Shown here: positions 46,517 to 55,721 of the stretch, piece after piece
Layout of the letters: every line of letters starts with the position of its first letter
How positions within the stretch are numbered: the first letter of the stretch is position 1
DNA from: Candidatus Gastranaerophilales bacterium
Lineage (GTDB): Bacteria > Cyanobacteriota > Vampirovibrionia > Gastranaerophilales > Gastranaerophilaceae
DNA: 64,000 nucleotides
Reading direction: 5' to 3'
Assembly: GCA_944324905.1 (NCBI GenBank)
Contig: CALUYB010000004.1
Location: 1 to 64,000 of the forward strand
Notes under the pieces: model-generated
Seen by the model: the letters and a program-made list of their open reading frames with translations, nothing else
What the model was told of the DNA's origin: nothing
Database searches by the model: none
Made by a program: the position numbers and the translations under genes

Positions 46517-48550
46517 ATGGATAAGAAATTAACAAAAACTACGGCAATATCGCTCATTTTAGCTCTTACGCTAAGCAGCAATTTATGTTTTGGCGCAATG
46601 ACCAAAGAGTCGATGAAATTATACAAAAGCGCGCAAAAGTTTGAATCGCAAAACAGGTTAAAAGACGCTATTGACCTTATGGAAAAAGCTCTTGCAACAT
46701 CACCTGATGATATAACACTAAATACAAAACTTGCAGGGCTATACTCCCAAACAGGTGACTACGACAAAGCGCTTAGCGTTTACCAAAAAACACTAAGGCT
46801 AAAACCTGACGATGGCTTTTTATATATTAGTATAGGCAATTTGCTAGAGCAAAAAAATGACTACGAAAATGCTCTTTATTCTTACAAAGAAGCACTTTCG
46901 CTTATGCCTGATTACAAATATAATTATTTAAACATTGCAAACGTTGAATATATTTTAAAAGATTATCCAAACGCAATAAAAGACTATAAAATATTTTTAT
47001 CCCAATACCCTGACAACTCGCAAGCTGCAACAAACTTGGCAACTTGCTATTTAGACAGCAAAGATTATAAAAGCTCAATTGAATCTTTTGAAAGCGTAAT
47101 AAAAGAAAATCCATCAGACTTTAAGGAATGGGGCAGCTATGGACTTGCACTTTTAAGGGACAAAAAATATAGCGAAGCAAAAGATGCCTTTGAAAAAGCT
47201 GTTAAAATAAACTCAACAGACTACACATCCTACGGTAACCTTGCAGTGGTGCAGTCTTATTTGAATGAAAACGAAAACGCTTATGCCAATTTTAATAAAG
47301 CATTTGAACTTGAGCCCAACCTTACTGTCCTAAAATTTGACTATGCAGCACTTTTAACAAGAATGGGCAAATATGATGAGGCAATTGTCGCATACAACGA
47401 CTACCTTAAAAAATACCCGAAAGATACAAATGCTTACTTGAACCTTGGTATTTTATATAAAGGAACTCAAAAACCAAAAGAGGCAATTGCAGTATTGCAA
47501 AAGGGTGTAAAGCTTGATGTAACAAATACTGATATGAAAAACGAGCTTGGCAAAAGCTATTTTGAAAACAAAGAGTACGAAAAGGCAATAGTTGTATACA
47601 ACCAAATACTTGCGCAAAATAAAGGCAACTTACAAGCCCTATTCAACAAAGCTCTTGCGCTACAGGGTTTAAAAGAATTTAAAAGAGCTGAAACAATATA
47701 TTTGGCACTGTCAAAGGAACCTGTTGAAAACCTTTCAAAATACAAGCTTGAATATCCAAATATTCAAAAAGCACTTGCATCAAATTATATAGCTTGGGCA
47801 AATTACTATAACACCAAAAAAGACTATAAAAACGCAAAAGAAACATATGCTAAAGCCCTTGCAATCAATCCTGATAACACTAATGCCTATAAGGGTCTTG
47901 CAAAAACATATGAAGATATGGGCATAAAAGACCTTGCCGTAGAAAATTACGAAAAAGCAATACAAATTGAGCCTGAAAACGCCGAGTTGTTTATGAGCTA
48001 TGGCGAAACACTTGAGCATTTAAATGATTTAGAACAAGCTCAGGGCGCATTTTCAAAAGCTATTGAGCTTAACGATAAATCAAGCGAGGCTTATGTTTTA
48101 TCAGGCGATAATTATTTAAAACAAAAGAATTTTGATAAAGCAATAGAACAATACAAAAAAGCACTTGAGCTAGATAGCGAAGATGACTCAATTGCAATAA
48201 AAATAGGTAATTGCTATAAGTATTCCAATGAAAATACAAAAGCAATGGAGTATTACACAAAGACTCTGGATATTAACCCTGTAAACGAAAATGCTTACTT
48301 TAACATTGGGTTAATTAATTACGAAAACGAAGATTACAGTGAAGCAATTGCAAACTTTTCAAAAGCTATAGAGTTAAAAGCTGATTTTGCTTATGCTTAC
48401 TGGGGTTTAGGCTCATGTTATGAGATAATGCACCAACCAAAAGATGCTATTTATAACTACGAAAAATATACAGAATACGCGCCTGACGAGGATTCTAAAG
48501 CCAAAGCTCAGGAGAAAGTAGACGCGCTGTACAAAGAACTTGTTAAATGA
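46517..48550 (+). CDS. Secreted TPR-repeat protein (677 aa)
   Basis: Signal peptide (ISLILALTLSSNLCFGA) and about 15 to 17 consecutive TPR units, such as DKALSVYQKTLRLKPDDGFL, EAKDAFEKAVKINSTDYTSY, EAIVAYNDYLKKYPKDTNAY, DLAVENYEKAIQIEPENAEL and EAIANFSKAIELKADFAYAY. The units are canonical and dense, forming a long solenoid for protein binding, probably in the periplasm. It overlaps the following lipoprotein gene by 4 nt (ATGA), and that gene overlaps the next, so three genes are coupled. Confidence 0.85.
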   Translation: MDKKLTKTTAISLILALTLSSNLCFGAMTKESMKLYKSAQKFESQNRLKDAIDLMEKALATSPDDITLNTKLAGLYSQTGDYDKALSVYQKTLRLKPDDGFLYISIGNLLEQKNDYENALYSYKEALSLMPDYKYNYLNIANVEYILKDYPNAIKDYKIFLSQYPDNSQAATNLATCYLDSKDYKSSIESFESVIKENPSDFKEWGSYGLALLRDKKYSEAKDAFEKAVKINSTDYTSYGNLAVVQSYLNENENAYANFNKAFELEPNLTVLKFDYAALLTRMGKYDEAIVAYNDYLKKYPKDTNAYLNLGILYKGTQKPKEAIAVLQKGVKLDVTNTDMKNELGKSYFENKEYEKAIVVYNQILAQNKGNLQALFNKALALQGLKEFKRAETIYLALSKEPVENLSKYKLEYPNIQKALASNYIAWANYYNTKKDYKNAKETYAKALAINPDNTNAYKGLAKTYEDMGIKDLAVENYEKAIQIEPENAELFMSYGETLEHLNDLEQAQGAFSKAIELNDKSSEAYVLSGDNYLKQKNFDKAIEQYKKALELDSEDDSIAIKIGNCYKYSNENTKAMEYYTKTLDINPVNENAYFNIGLINYENEDYSEAIANFSKAIELKADFAYAYWGLGSCYEIMHQPKDAIYNYEKYTEYAPDEDSKAKAQEKVDALYKELVK

Positions 48551-48954
48551 AAAAAGTAATTGTAATTTTAGTTGCAATCTTACAAATTTTCCTGCTTAGC
48601 GGCTGCTCAAGCGACCCTTTTATAGTTTTCAGTACACAAAATCCAAAAAATGGGCTTAATAAAAATCAAATAGAGTATAATTTTAAAATTGAACAACCGA
48701 TTTATTTTGCTTTTATTGCCCCAAAGGGCGTTGAAGATGATATGGTAAGAATTTCACTCACTAAAAAGGATACAAAAAGCGAATTTTGGGGATACACAAA
48801 CTACAGAAACAAAACAGTTAAGCTAAATGGGGAAAACTATTACACTGATTATTTTATAATAAGAGAAGAAGGTATTTTTGTGCTGCAAGCATTCAAATTG
48901 AAAAATTTAAGTAAACCCATTGCAACAGGGATTTTTAGAGTTTATGCCAATTAA
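48547..48954 (+). CDS. Small lipoprotein
   Basis: Protein of 135 aa with a lipobox LSGC (Cys20) after a hydrophobic signal (VIVILVAILQIFL). The mature part is a probable beta-sandwich (YNFKIEQPIYFAFIAPKGVE, DYFIIREEGIFVLQAFKL); the family is unknown. ATGA coupling to the TPR gene upstream suggests it acts with it at a membrane. Confidence 0.65.
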   Translation: MKKVIVILVAILQIFLLSGCSSDPFIVFSTQNPKNGLNKNQIEYNFKIEQPIYFAFIAPKGVEDDMVRISLTKKDTKSEFWGYTNYRNKTVKLNGENYYTDYFIIREEGIFVLQAFKLKNLSKPIATGIFRVYAN

Positions 48955-49384
48955 AAATTTTATAGAAGATTTAATTCAACATATTAAAAACAAAATATTC
49001 TCATCAAAATACGTAGTTAAAGGCAAGTGCAAAAAATGTGGACAGTGCTGCTCAACCATTTTGTTTTCAGATGAAAACGGCTATATAAAAACACCTGAGG
49101 ACTTTTTAAAACTTTGTAAAAAAAATAAAAAACTAAACAACTTTGTCATAAACGGAAAAATAACTGATGTTGATGAAAATAACTTGCAGTATGGCGCGCT
49201 GCTTTTTAAATGCAGGGCATTAAGGGAAGATGGAAAATGCGGAAAGTATTTCTTTCGCTCACTTTATTGCAGAGATTACCCCTCAGTAAACCCCTCTTTT
49301 ATACAAATGGGTGGCACGACACTTGATAACTGCGGTTATTACTTTGACGTGAACAAAAAATTCAGCGAATATTTAAAAGACTAA
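48944..49384 (+). CDS. YkgJ-family cysteine-cluster protein
   Basis: About 146 aa. The cluster signature is visible: CKKCGQCCSTI, then CRALREDGKCGKY, YCRDYP and a last Cys in LDNCGYY, together a likely zinc or Fe-S site (YkgJ/UPF0153-type). The ATG at 48944 is used; the frame also allows 48920. It overlaps the lipoprotein gene by 11 nt, and its stop overlaps the convergent LptD-like gene by 4 nt. The function of the family is not established. Confidence 0.8.
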   Translation: MPIKNFIEDLIQHIKNKIFSSKYVVKGKCKKCGQCCSTILFSDENGYIKTPEDFLKLCKKNKKLNNFVINGKITDVDENNLQYGALLFKCRALREDGKCGKYFFRSLYCRDYPSVNPSFIQMGGTTLDNCGYYFDVNKKFSEYLKD

Positions 49385-51357
49385 ATATTTTCAGGTACTT
49401 TTACCCTATAATATTTAAGATTTTCAAATGGACTTGTTTCTTTGCCAACTTTATCAGGGTTTTTAATAGTCAACTTATCATATTCAATTTTTGAGTTGTC
49501 TTTTCCAACGTAAAAAAGCACATCAAACAAGGCTCTTTCGCGATAAGTATCATATGAAAATGCTACTTTTATATCCTCAGGGCCTGCTACAACATAAAAT
49601 TTATTTTCAGTCAATAAGTCTTTATCAGGGTTATCTCTTAAAAGCGAGATTGTTCCTTGATAACCTAGTGCTAAATATTTACCTAATCTTATATTTTCAT
49701 CAATTGTAAGAAATTGTTTACCGTAAATATAGGTATCAAACATTAAAGGGCTTTGACCATGCACACCTGCCATACCATAACTTATACGAGAACCCCAGTT
49801 TTTAACACGAGTATGTAATGACGGGCCAAACCTGACAATGCCTGTTACATCACCTGTACCGTATAAAGTTGCGCCGCCTTGAGCATACAAGTGCCCTCTT
49901 ATATACATATCTTGCTCATCATTTTTCTTTTCAAAAATCATTTTAGACAACTCTGCTTGATATCTGAAACGAGATGTACCAAACCTGCTGTCACTTTCCT
50001 TTACGCCATAGTCAGTAACATAACCAGCTGAAAATCTGTGTTTAAAGGTAGCTTTCAAATCTTTTACTTGGTATAACCTGTCATACACCAACTGCGCAAT
50101 ATACCCCGGCTGTCTTCTGCCGTAAAACCATTCATCAAAGTACGCATGACGACCATAATCTAAATAAAGATTTTTATTAAATTCGTATTTACCTCGAACA
50201 ATAAAGTTTTCGCTTGATGTAGCATAAGCCGCCTCTAAAAAATTCCTTTTTGAACGATACCTTGCAATACCACCAATTCCAAGACCTGAATCATAAACAA
50301 TAGCCGGCATTACCTTTAATGTACCGCCAAAAGGTACTTCAGTTGCATAGCCCCAGCCAAAGTATGTACCAAAGTCCCTTATCATACCGACTTCAGGCAA
50401 GTTTGTTTCAACATATCCCTGACTTTTATCTGTTAAAATTTCTGCACTCTCTGCAGTTGCGATTTTAAACTTCTTATAATAAATATCGGCATGCTTAAAA
50501 GTTATTGTATCATGATCTCTTTTGCTTTCGATAATAATTTCTTTTGTTTTTATTTTAAGCGGTTCACTTCTTTTTTTTCTTAACTCAGGGGTAGCAAATT
50601 CTTCTTGAACAATAGTCTGGTCTAAATAACCGAACCCTTTTGACTGTAGCGTCAAATCAACCTCTTTTGCAAGTTTAGCATCCCCGTTTAACATTTGTAT
50701 TTCATTAGCGTAGGCATAGCCTTCTTGCGCCCTTAGGGTCATCATGCCCATATTTCCTGTAGGTTCATTCATAAGCACATTTTCTTCATTTAAATTTATG
50801 CTCATAAAATCGCCTTTTAGGGTGGATTTATCTTTGTTTAAGACCACGTTATCAAACAATTTTATAATATTTGTATCACGGTTAAATATTGCTTTATCAG
50901 CATTTAGGGTAGTGCCATCGGGATAAGTTTTTATAAAAACATGTCCTCTTGCCTCAATTTCATTTCTATCCTCAAAATACTCCATCTCATCAGCATCTAA
51001 AGTTAAACTCTGCTTTTGAGTGACATCAGCACTGCTTTGTTGAGCAGCTTCCTCAGGCGTTATTGCTTTTTGAGTACCAATATTTGTTTTTTCTTTTATA
51101 ACATCAATTAAATTAGGTATTTCAAGTCCCGGCCCGTCATAAATATCTTCAGCCTTAATTGTGCCAAAGCTTGTTTCGTATGTTTTCTCGCTAACTTGAT
51201 TTTCGACTTTATTTGGGTCAATTGTTGGTGCATTTACAACTTCAAGGGCATGCCCTGCATTAAAATTTAAATTAAATGCAACCAGTGAAAAAACAGATAT
51301 TAAAAGTCTTTTAGCCTTCCTCACGTTTTTGTGCGTTTCCTCTATAAGACTGACCAC
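49381..51357 (-). CDS. lptD: LptD/OstA-like LPS-assembly outer-membrane protein
   Basis: Protein of 658 aa with a GTG start and a signal peptide (RLLISVFSLVAFNLNFNAGHA). Residues about 110-215 form an OstA/LptA-like jellyroll (TLDADEMEYFEDRNEIEARG, TTLNADKAIFNRDTNIIKLF). The remainder is rich in alternating aromatic/polar strands ending in a barrel. LptD inserts lipopolysaccharide in the outer membrane. Compared with proteobacterial LptD (about 780 aa) it is short and lacks the usual cysteine pairs, as in cyanobacterial homologues. It pairs functionally with the LptF/G-like permease at 17090. Confidence 0.82.
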   Translation of the reverse strand: MVSLIEETHKNVRKAKRLLISVFSLVAFNLNFNAGHALEVVNAPTIDPNKVENQVSEKTYETSFGTIKAEDIYDGPGLEIPNLIDVIKEKTNIGTQKAITPEEAAQQSSADVTQKQSLTLDADEMEYFEDRNEIEARGHVFIKTYPDGTTLNADKAIFNRDTNIIKLFDNVVLNKDKSTLKGDFMSINLNEENVLMNEPTGNMGMMTLRAQEGYAYANEIQMLNGDAKLAKEVDLTLQSKGFGYLDQTIVQEEFATPELRKKRSEPLKIKTKEIIIESKRDHDTITFKHADIYYKKFKIATAESAEILTDKSQGYVETNLPEVGMIRDFGTYFGWGYATEVPFGGTLKVMPAIVYDSGLGIGGIARYRSKRNFLEAAYATSSENFIVRGKYEFNKNLYLDYGRHAYFDEWFYGRRQPGYIAQLVYDRLYQVKDLKATFKHRFSAGYVTDYGVKESDSRFGTSRFRYQAELSKMIFEKKNDEQDMYIRGHLYAQGGATLYGTGDVTGIVRFGPSLHTRVKNWGSRISYGMAGVHGQSPLMFDTYIYGKQFLTIDENIRLGKYLALGYQGTISLLRDNPDKDLLTENKFYVVAGPEDIKVAFSYDTYRERALFDVLFYVGKDNSKIEYDKLTIKNPDKVGKETSPFENLKYYRVKVPENI

Positions 51358-51405
51358 AAGTATTTTATCGCAAAAATATTTTTTTTACACCATGTAAAAT
51401 ACCTA

Positions 51406-52560
51406 TTATCTTGGAATAAAATTAAAAGGATTTGTTGGATTACCATTTTGACGGACTTCAAAATGCAAGTGCGGCCCCGTAGAATAACCTGTTGTACCAA
51501 CGTTTGCTATAACTTGCCCCTTAACAACAGTTGAACCTACCGAAACCCTGTAACTATTCAGGTGAGCATATAGTGTAGTTGTAGGAACACCGTTAATTCT
51601 GCCATGGTCAATAATAACAACCTTACCATATCCTCCATACCAGCCAACAAATATGACTTTGCCCGAGTTGGCAGCTTTAACAGACGCGTTCATTGGCATA
51701 CCAAGATCCACACCAGAGTGGAAAATTTTTCTTTTAAATATTGGGTGAACCCTCCAACCGAAAGGTGAAGTTACAGGACCGCCAACAGGTCTTATAAAAC
51801 CGCCTGATACGCTGATTTTTTGTTGACTTTTTTCAGATTTAACCGTCTGCTTGTTAATCATTTCGGCAATAGCTCTACTTTGACGAGCCAAATCTCTTTC
51901 AGCCTTTTCCCAGGTAGCCCTATCGGTTTTTAGCTTATAAATCATTTTTTCGTTTTGACTTATAGCGTCTTGAATATTTTTTTGTTCCCTGTCTATTGAT
52001 TTTATTGAACTTGCAAGGTATCTTTTTTGCATTTCAATTTGACGTTTAACTTCAATTATTTTCCTTGTTTGACGTTGCATTTTTCTAATATTGTCCCTGT
52101 CTTGCTTCATGACAATATTTTCAAAGTAAAGCCTGTCCAGAAAATTGTTTACATTACTTGAAGATAGCAAAAACTCAACATAGCTTTTTCTTTTTGTTTT
52201 AAAAATCTGTACAATTCTTTTATTTGTAGCGTTTTGCAGAGCTTGAAAATCATTGTTTAATTTTTGCAACCTTGCTTCAAGTGTTATAAGCTCATCCTGC
52301 GCACTTTGATACTGTGCTTTACTTTCACTTAAAGTTTGTTCTGTTCTCTCGAGGTTTCTCTGATTTTTATAAAGTTTATTTGTTTCAATTTTTTCCAAAA
52401 GTTTTAATTTATGAATTTGCTGTTTTGCAACTGCGCGTTTTTGCTCAACTTGCTTTGCAGTATTTGCGTTTGCAGCTTGAGCACAGACGCATGGCATTGT
52501 CCCTAATGACAATGCAAACAAACAAACCAATAATAAAACTTTTTTTAAAAAATAGTACAT
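51406..52560 (-). CDS. EnvC-like M23 peptidase / murein hydrolase activator
   Basis: About 384 aa: signal peptide (KKVLLLVCLFALSLGTMPCVCA), a long coiled coil (about 30-235), then a LytM/M23 domain. The metal residues of active LytM enzymes appear present: HSGVDLG (HxxxD) and PHLHFEV (HxH). With SPFGWRVHP upstream, catalysis is possible, unlike classical EnvC. The ATG at 52560 follows the stop of a 35-aa ORF by 4 nt. It probably acts in cell division or septal wall splitting. Confidence 0.9.
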   Translation of the reverse strand: MYYFLKKVLLLVCLFALSLGTMPCVCAQAANANTAKQVEQKRAVAKQQIHKLKLLEKIETNKLYKNQRNLERTEQTLSESKAQYQSAQDELITLEARLQKLNNDFQALQNATNKRIVQIFKTKRKSYVEFLLSSSNVNNFLDRLYFENIVMKQDRDNIRKMQRQTRKIIEVKRQIEMQKRYLASSIKSIDREQKNIQDAISQNEKMIYKLKTDRATWEKAERDLARQSRAIAEMINKQTVKSEKSQQKISVSGGFIRPVGGPVTSPFGWRVHPIFKRKIFHSGVDLGMPMNASVKAANSGKVIFVGWYGGYGKVVIIDHGRINGVPTTTLYAHLNSYRVSVGSTVVKGQVIANVGTTGYSTGPHLHFEVRQNGNPTNPFNFIPR

Positions 52561-52564
52561 AATT

Positions 52565-52672
52565 TTAACTAAATAAGATTGGCAACAGTACAGTTGCACC
52601 AATCATCCAAGTGGCAAACATAATGGTTAGTATTAAAATTATAATTTTTCTGTGTCTTCTAAAAAATTCCAT
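52565..52672 (-). CDS. Small single-span membrane protein (35 aa)
   Basis: An ATG at 52672 opens a 35-codon frame: MEFFRRHRKI, then a hydrophobic stretch rich in Ile/Leu with TWMIGATVLL, ending PILFS. The positive N terminus and one membrane span suggest an Nin topology. The stop is 4 nt before the EnvC-like ATG, which has no Shine-Dalgarno sequence of its own, so translational coupling is plausible. A purine-rich GAGAGTTAAAGG lies before the ATG. The N terminus recalls the anchor of PpiD/SurA-like chaperones, which is weak evidence. It is probably real but unproven. Confidence 0.55.
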   Translation of the reverse strand: MEFFRRHRKIIILILTIMFATWMIGATVLLPILFS

Positions 52673-52753
52673 AACCTTTAACTCTCACCAATTCTGTATT
52701 GATAATATTTTAACCAAAAATGGCTCTAAGTGCAAATTATAAAGAAAATTGTA

Positions 52754-54346
52754 TCATTTTTTACAACCTTCATCCTCTCTATCAATTTTACCGTCAAAAT
52801 CATTATCAATGCCGTCATAGCAAGAGTTTCCGGACTCTATACCTTCTGCTCTGGGGTATTTAAAAAGGTATTTTTCATCGATTGAATTGTAAAGCTTAAA
52901 ATAATATTTTCTATACGCCTCACCTATATTGCAATTTTTTAAAACAATAAGATTTTCATCATTCTTTATAACTGCATTTTTAGAAAAATTCGCACTGCCG
53001 CTAACAAAAGTGCAACCATCGGCAAGAATATTTTTCTGATGATTTTTGCCGCCCCAATTCTCTGTTTTTACCTTGATATTTGCATCTTTAAGCCATTTTA
53101 TTCTTTCCTTAAATTTGTTTGCACCAAGCGCGTCCATTGTAACTAAAACCTCTACCCCGCGAGCTTTTGCAGCAATTAGGGCAGCGATAATTTCCCTGTG
53201 TGTCAAATAAAAAGCACTAACAAGGATTTCTTTTTTAGCGTCATTTATTTCATTTACAACAGGGGTTAAAATATCTGAAACAGGCGCAAAGTAGACATTT
53301 AATGTCGTATTTTTATCAAGTTTAAAATCCAAAAGCTCGTTTTTGCTTTTAAACTTGTGAAAAACACCGCTATACATTTGCTCAAATTCTTTTAAATAAG
53401 TCAGCGCAACCGTTTTTGAATTTATTAAAACAGCAGTATTGGAGTTATACCCGCCGACACCAGTTGAAGAAATGTTTGCGCTTGTTGTCAAAACCTTTTG
53501 AGAATCAAAAATAAAAAATTTATTGTGCATTATAAAAGGGCTGTTGTCACTTTTTGCATCAAGTTCTTTTCTTAATTTGTAAGTATCAAAATAAGTATCA
53601 TCGCCACAGGGATTTGAATCTGTTACTATTCTTACATTTACACCCCTGTTTTTAGCTTTTATAAGCGCGTTTAAGATTTCATCTTGATTTTCTAAACCAT
53701 ATAAAGCAGCCTCAATTGAGGTTTTAGAGTTATTTATATTATAAATTATCGCCTGAGCTAAATTTGTTCTTGCTCTTTTTGAGGGCAGTGGGTACAAATT
53801 GGGGTCAATTAAATAAAGCTCAATTGCACCATTTATAAAATTAGGCGTCCTTTTTTCAATGATTTCCCTGTATTCTTGCTTTTTGGGAGAAATTTCCGCC
53901 TTGTGAATTGGCAAGAGTTCCAAAAATTTTTCTTTATTAAACTCTAAAAAATAGCTGGTTGGCACATTTTTGTTGTGTGGCTGCGCGTAACCGTTTTTTA
54001 AAAGCAAAATTGCAGCGTCTTGATTATTTATTTCAACTCTTGCGTACTTGTAAAAAAGAGAAAGCGGTTCTTTTAGTTTTATTTGCTTGCCTTGCAGGGT
54101 ATTTTTTAAAAAATCATTTGATTCTTTATTAAACTTTGTTTCATCAGGAAAATAACTTGTAACATCCTTTAGCCTGTAAAATTCATCCTCCTGACAGGCA
54201 AAATCATTATTTACATCAACACAAATTTGTCCAAAGTCATTTACCTTTAAAATTTTATAAGATGGCATGGAACTTTTCTGCAAACTTGACAAAAAAGCAA
54301 AACATAATACTAAAACCAAAAACACATAGAAAATTTTTACTTTCAT
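52754..54346 (-). CDS. Secreted SNase-like/phospholipase D fusion with Ca-binding tail
   Basis: Protein of 530 aa. N-terminal signal or anchor (FYVFLVLVLCFAFLSSL). Residues about 30-130 resemble a thermonuclease (SNase) fold (FLKNTLQGKQIKL, AAILLLKNGYAQPHN) without clear catalytic residues. Two PLD half-sites follow: IMHNKFFIFDSQ with TTSANIS, and NHQKNILAD with SGSANFS. The last 25 residues carry a MopE/thrombospondin-like calcium motif (CYDGIDNDFDGKIDREDEGC). It is probably an exported nuclease or phospholipase. Confidence 0.75.
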   Translation of the reverse strand: MKVKIFYVFLVLVLCFAFLSSLQKSSMPSYKILKVNDFGQICVDVNNDFACQEDEFYRLKDVTSYFPDETKFNKESNDFLKNTLQGKQIKLKEPLSLFYKYARVEINNQDAAILLLKNGYAQPHNKNVPTSYFLEFNKEKFLELLPIHKAEISPKKQEYREIIEKRTPNFINGAIELYLIDPNLYPLPSKRARTNLAQAIIYNINNSKTSIEAALYGLENQDEILNALIKAKNRGVNVRIVTDSNPCGDDTYFDTYKLRKELDAKSDNSPFIMHNKFFIFDSQKVLTTSANISSTGVGGYNSNTAVLINSKTVALTYLKEFEQMYSGVFHKFKSKNELLDFKLDKNTTLNVYFAPVSDILTPVVNEINDAKKEILVSAFYLTHREIIAALIAAKARGVEVLVTMDALGANKFKERIKWLKDANIKVKTENWGGKNHQKNILADGCTFVSGSANFSKNAVIKNDENLIVLKNCNIGEAYRKYYFKLYNSIDEKYLFKYPRAEGIESGNSCYDGIDNDFDGKIDREDEGCKK

Positions 54347-54497
54347 CTAAGCTGAATTATCCGACAAAAAGGGGGTTAGAAAAGAATATTTTACAAATAT
54401 TTACAAAAAAAGGCTTGCTCTTAAAAAACGCTTGAATATTAAGTTTGTTTTAGTTATCATCATTGTTACATAGAATATAAGTCAGAAAAGGTGCAAA

Positions 54498-54851
54498 ATG
54501 AATCCGATTATTCAAGAATTAGAAAAAGAATATACTCAAAAAGAAATGCCTGAAACCAACCCTGGCGATACTGTTAAAGTTTTTGTACGTATCATTGAAG
54601 GCAACAAAGAAAGAATTCAGGCTTTTGAAGGTACAGTTATTAAAAAACATGGTGCAGGCATAAACAAAACCATCACTGTAAGAAAAATTTTCCAAGGTGT
54701 TGGCGTAGAAAGAGTTTTTGCTATTTACTCACCCAGAATTGAAAAAATTCAAGTACTTAGAAAAGGTCATGTAAGACGTTCAAAACTTTACTACCTAAGA
54801 GAACGCTCAGGCAAAGCAACTCGTATCCGCGAAAAAATGGACAAACGTTAA
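54498..54851 (+). CDS. rplS: 50S ribosomal protein L19
   Basis: Protein of 117 aa, standard length. Recognisable from [60 protein letters not shown] and KVLR-like [20 protein letters not shown]. It sits at the 30S-50S interface. AAAGGTG lies before the ATG. It heads a run with rbgA (27-bp gap) and rnhB. Confidence 0.97.
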   Translation: MNPIIQELEKEYTQKEMPETNPGDTVKVFVRIIEGNKERIQAFEGTVIKKHGAGINKTITVRKIFQGVGVERVFAIYSPRIEKIQVLRKGHVRRSKLYYLRERSGKATRIREKMDKR

Positions 54852-54878
54852 TCTTTTTGTACAAGACAAAGAGGTTTT

Positions 54879-55721
54879 ATGGCTCATATACACTGGTTTC
54901 CGGGACACATTGCCAAGGCTCAGCGTGACTTAAAAGAAAAATTAAGCCTCGTTGATGTTGTAGTAGAAGTTCTTGATGCCAGAATACCTTATTCAAGTGC
55001 ATACAAAAATGTAAGAAATTTAATAGGAAATAAATCACGCCTTATTCTTTTGAATAAGGCTGATTTGTCTGACCCTAAACTCAATAAATTGTGGGCGCAA
55101 AAAATTGAAGAAGAAAGCTGCGCCCCTGTTATAATTACCGATTTGAACAATCAAAAAGACATAAACACAATTATTGATAAAATTGTAGAAATAGCAAACC
55201 CTATTATGCTTGAACTTGTTAAAAAAGGGCTTTTGCCGCGAGCTGCTCGCACAATGGTTATTGGCATGCCAAATGTAGGAAAATCAAGCACAATAAATCG
55301 CTTAATTCGAAAAGGCAAAGCAAAAACAGGGGCAAAAGCAGGAGTTACACGCCAGCAACAGTGGGTTAGAATTAACAGAAAAGTTGAGCTTTTAGACACC
55401 CCGGGGATAATTCCCACCACTCAAGACGACCAAAAACAAGCAATTAAGCTTGCATGTGTTAATTCAATTAGTGAAAATGCTTATGATAATGAATTTGTAG
55501 CACGTGAGCTTTTAAAATTAATTCAAGAGGCAGGATACGAGGAGCTTTTAAGACAATACTACAAAGTTGAGGATGAAATCACACTAGAAAATATTGCACT
55601 TGCCAGAAACTGGCTCATAAAAGGCGCTCAGCCCGATACCACAAGAACAGCGCAGTTTATTTTAACAAACTTTAGAGAGGGTAAAATTGGAAAAATCACT
55701 CTTGAAAAACCCCCTGTTTGA
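54879..55721 (+). CDS. rbgA: Ribosome biogenesis GTPase RbgA (YlqF)
   Basis: A circularly permuted GTPase that matures the 50S subunit. Protein of 280 aa: MAHIHWFPGHIAKAQRDLKE, DVVVEVLDARIPYSS, G4 NKADLSD, then G1 GMPNVGKSSTINRL, G2 AGVTRQQQWV and G3 LDTPGI. The C-terminal helical domain is present. It follows rplS and overlaps rnhB by 35 nt. Confidence 0.95.
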   Translation: MAHIHWFPGHIAKAQRDLKEKLSLVDVVVEVLDARIPYSSAYKNVRNLIGNKSRLILLNKADLSDPKLNKLWAQKIEEESCAPVIITDLNNQKDINTIIDKIVEIANPIMLELVKKGLLPRAARTMVIGMPNVGKSSTINRLIRKGKAKTGAKAGVTRQQQWVRINRKVELLDTPGIIPTTQDDQKQAIKLACVNSISENAYDNEFVARELLKLIQEAGYEELLRQYYKVEDEITLENIALARNWLIKGAQPDTTRTAQFILTNFREGKIGKITLEKPPV

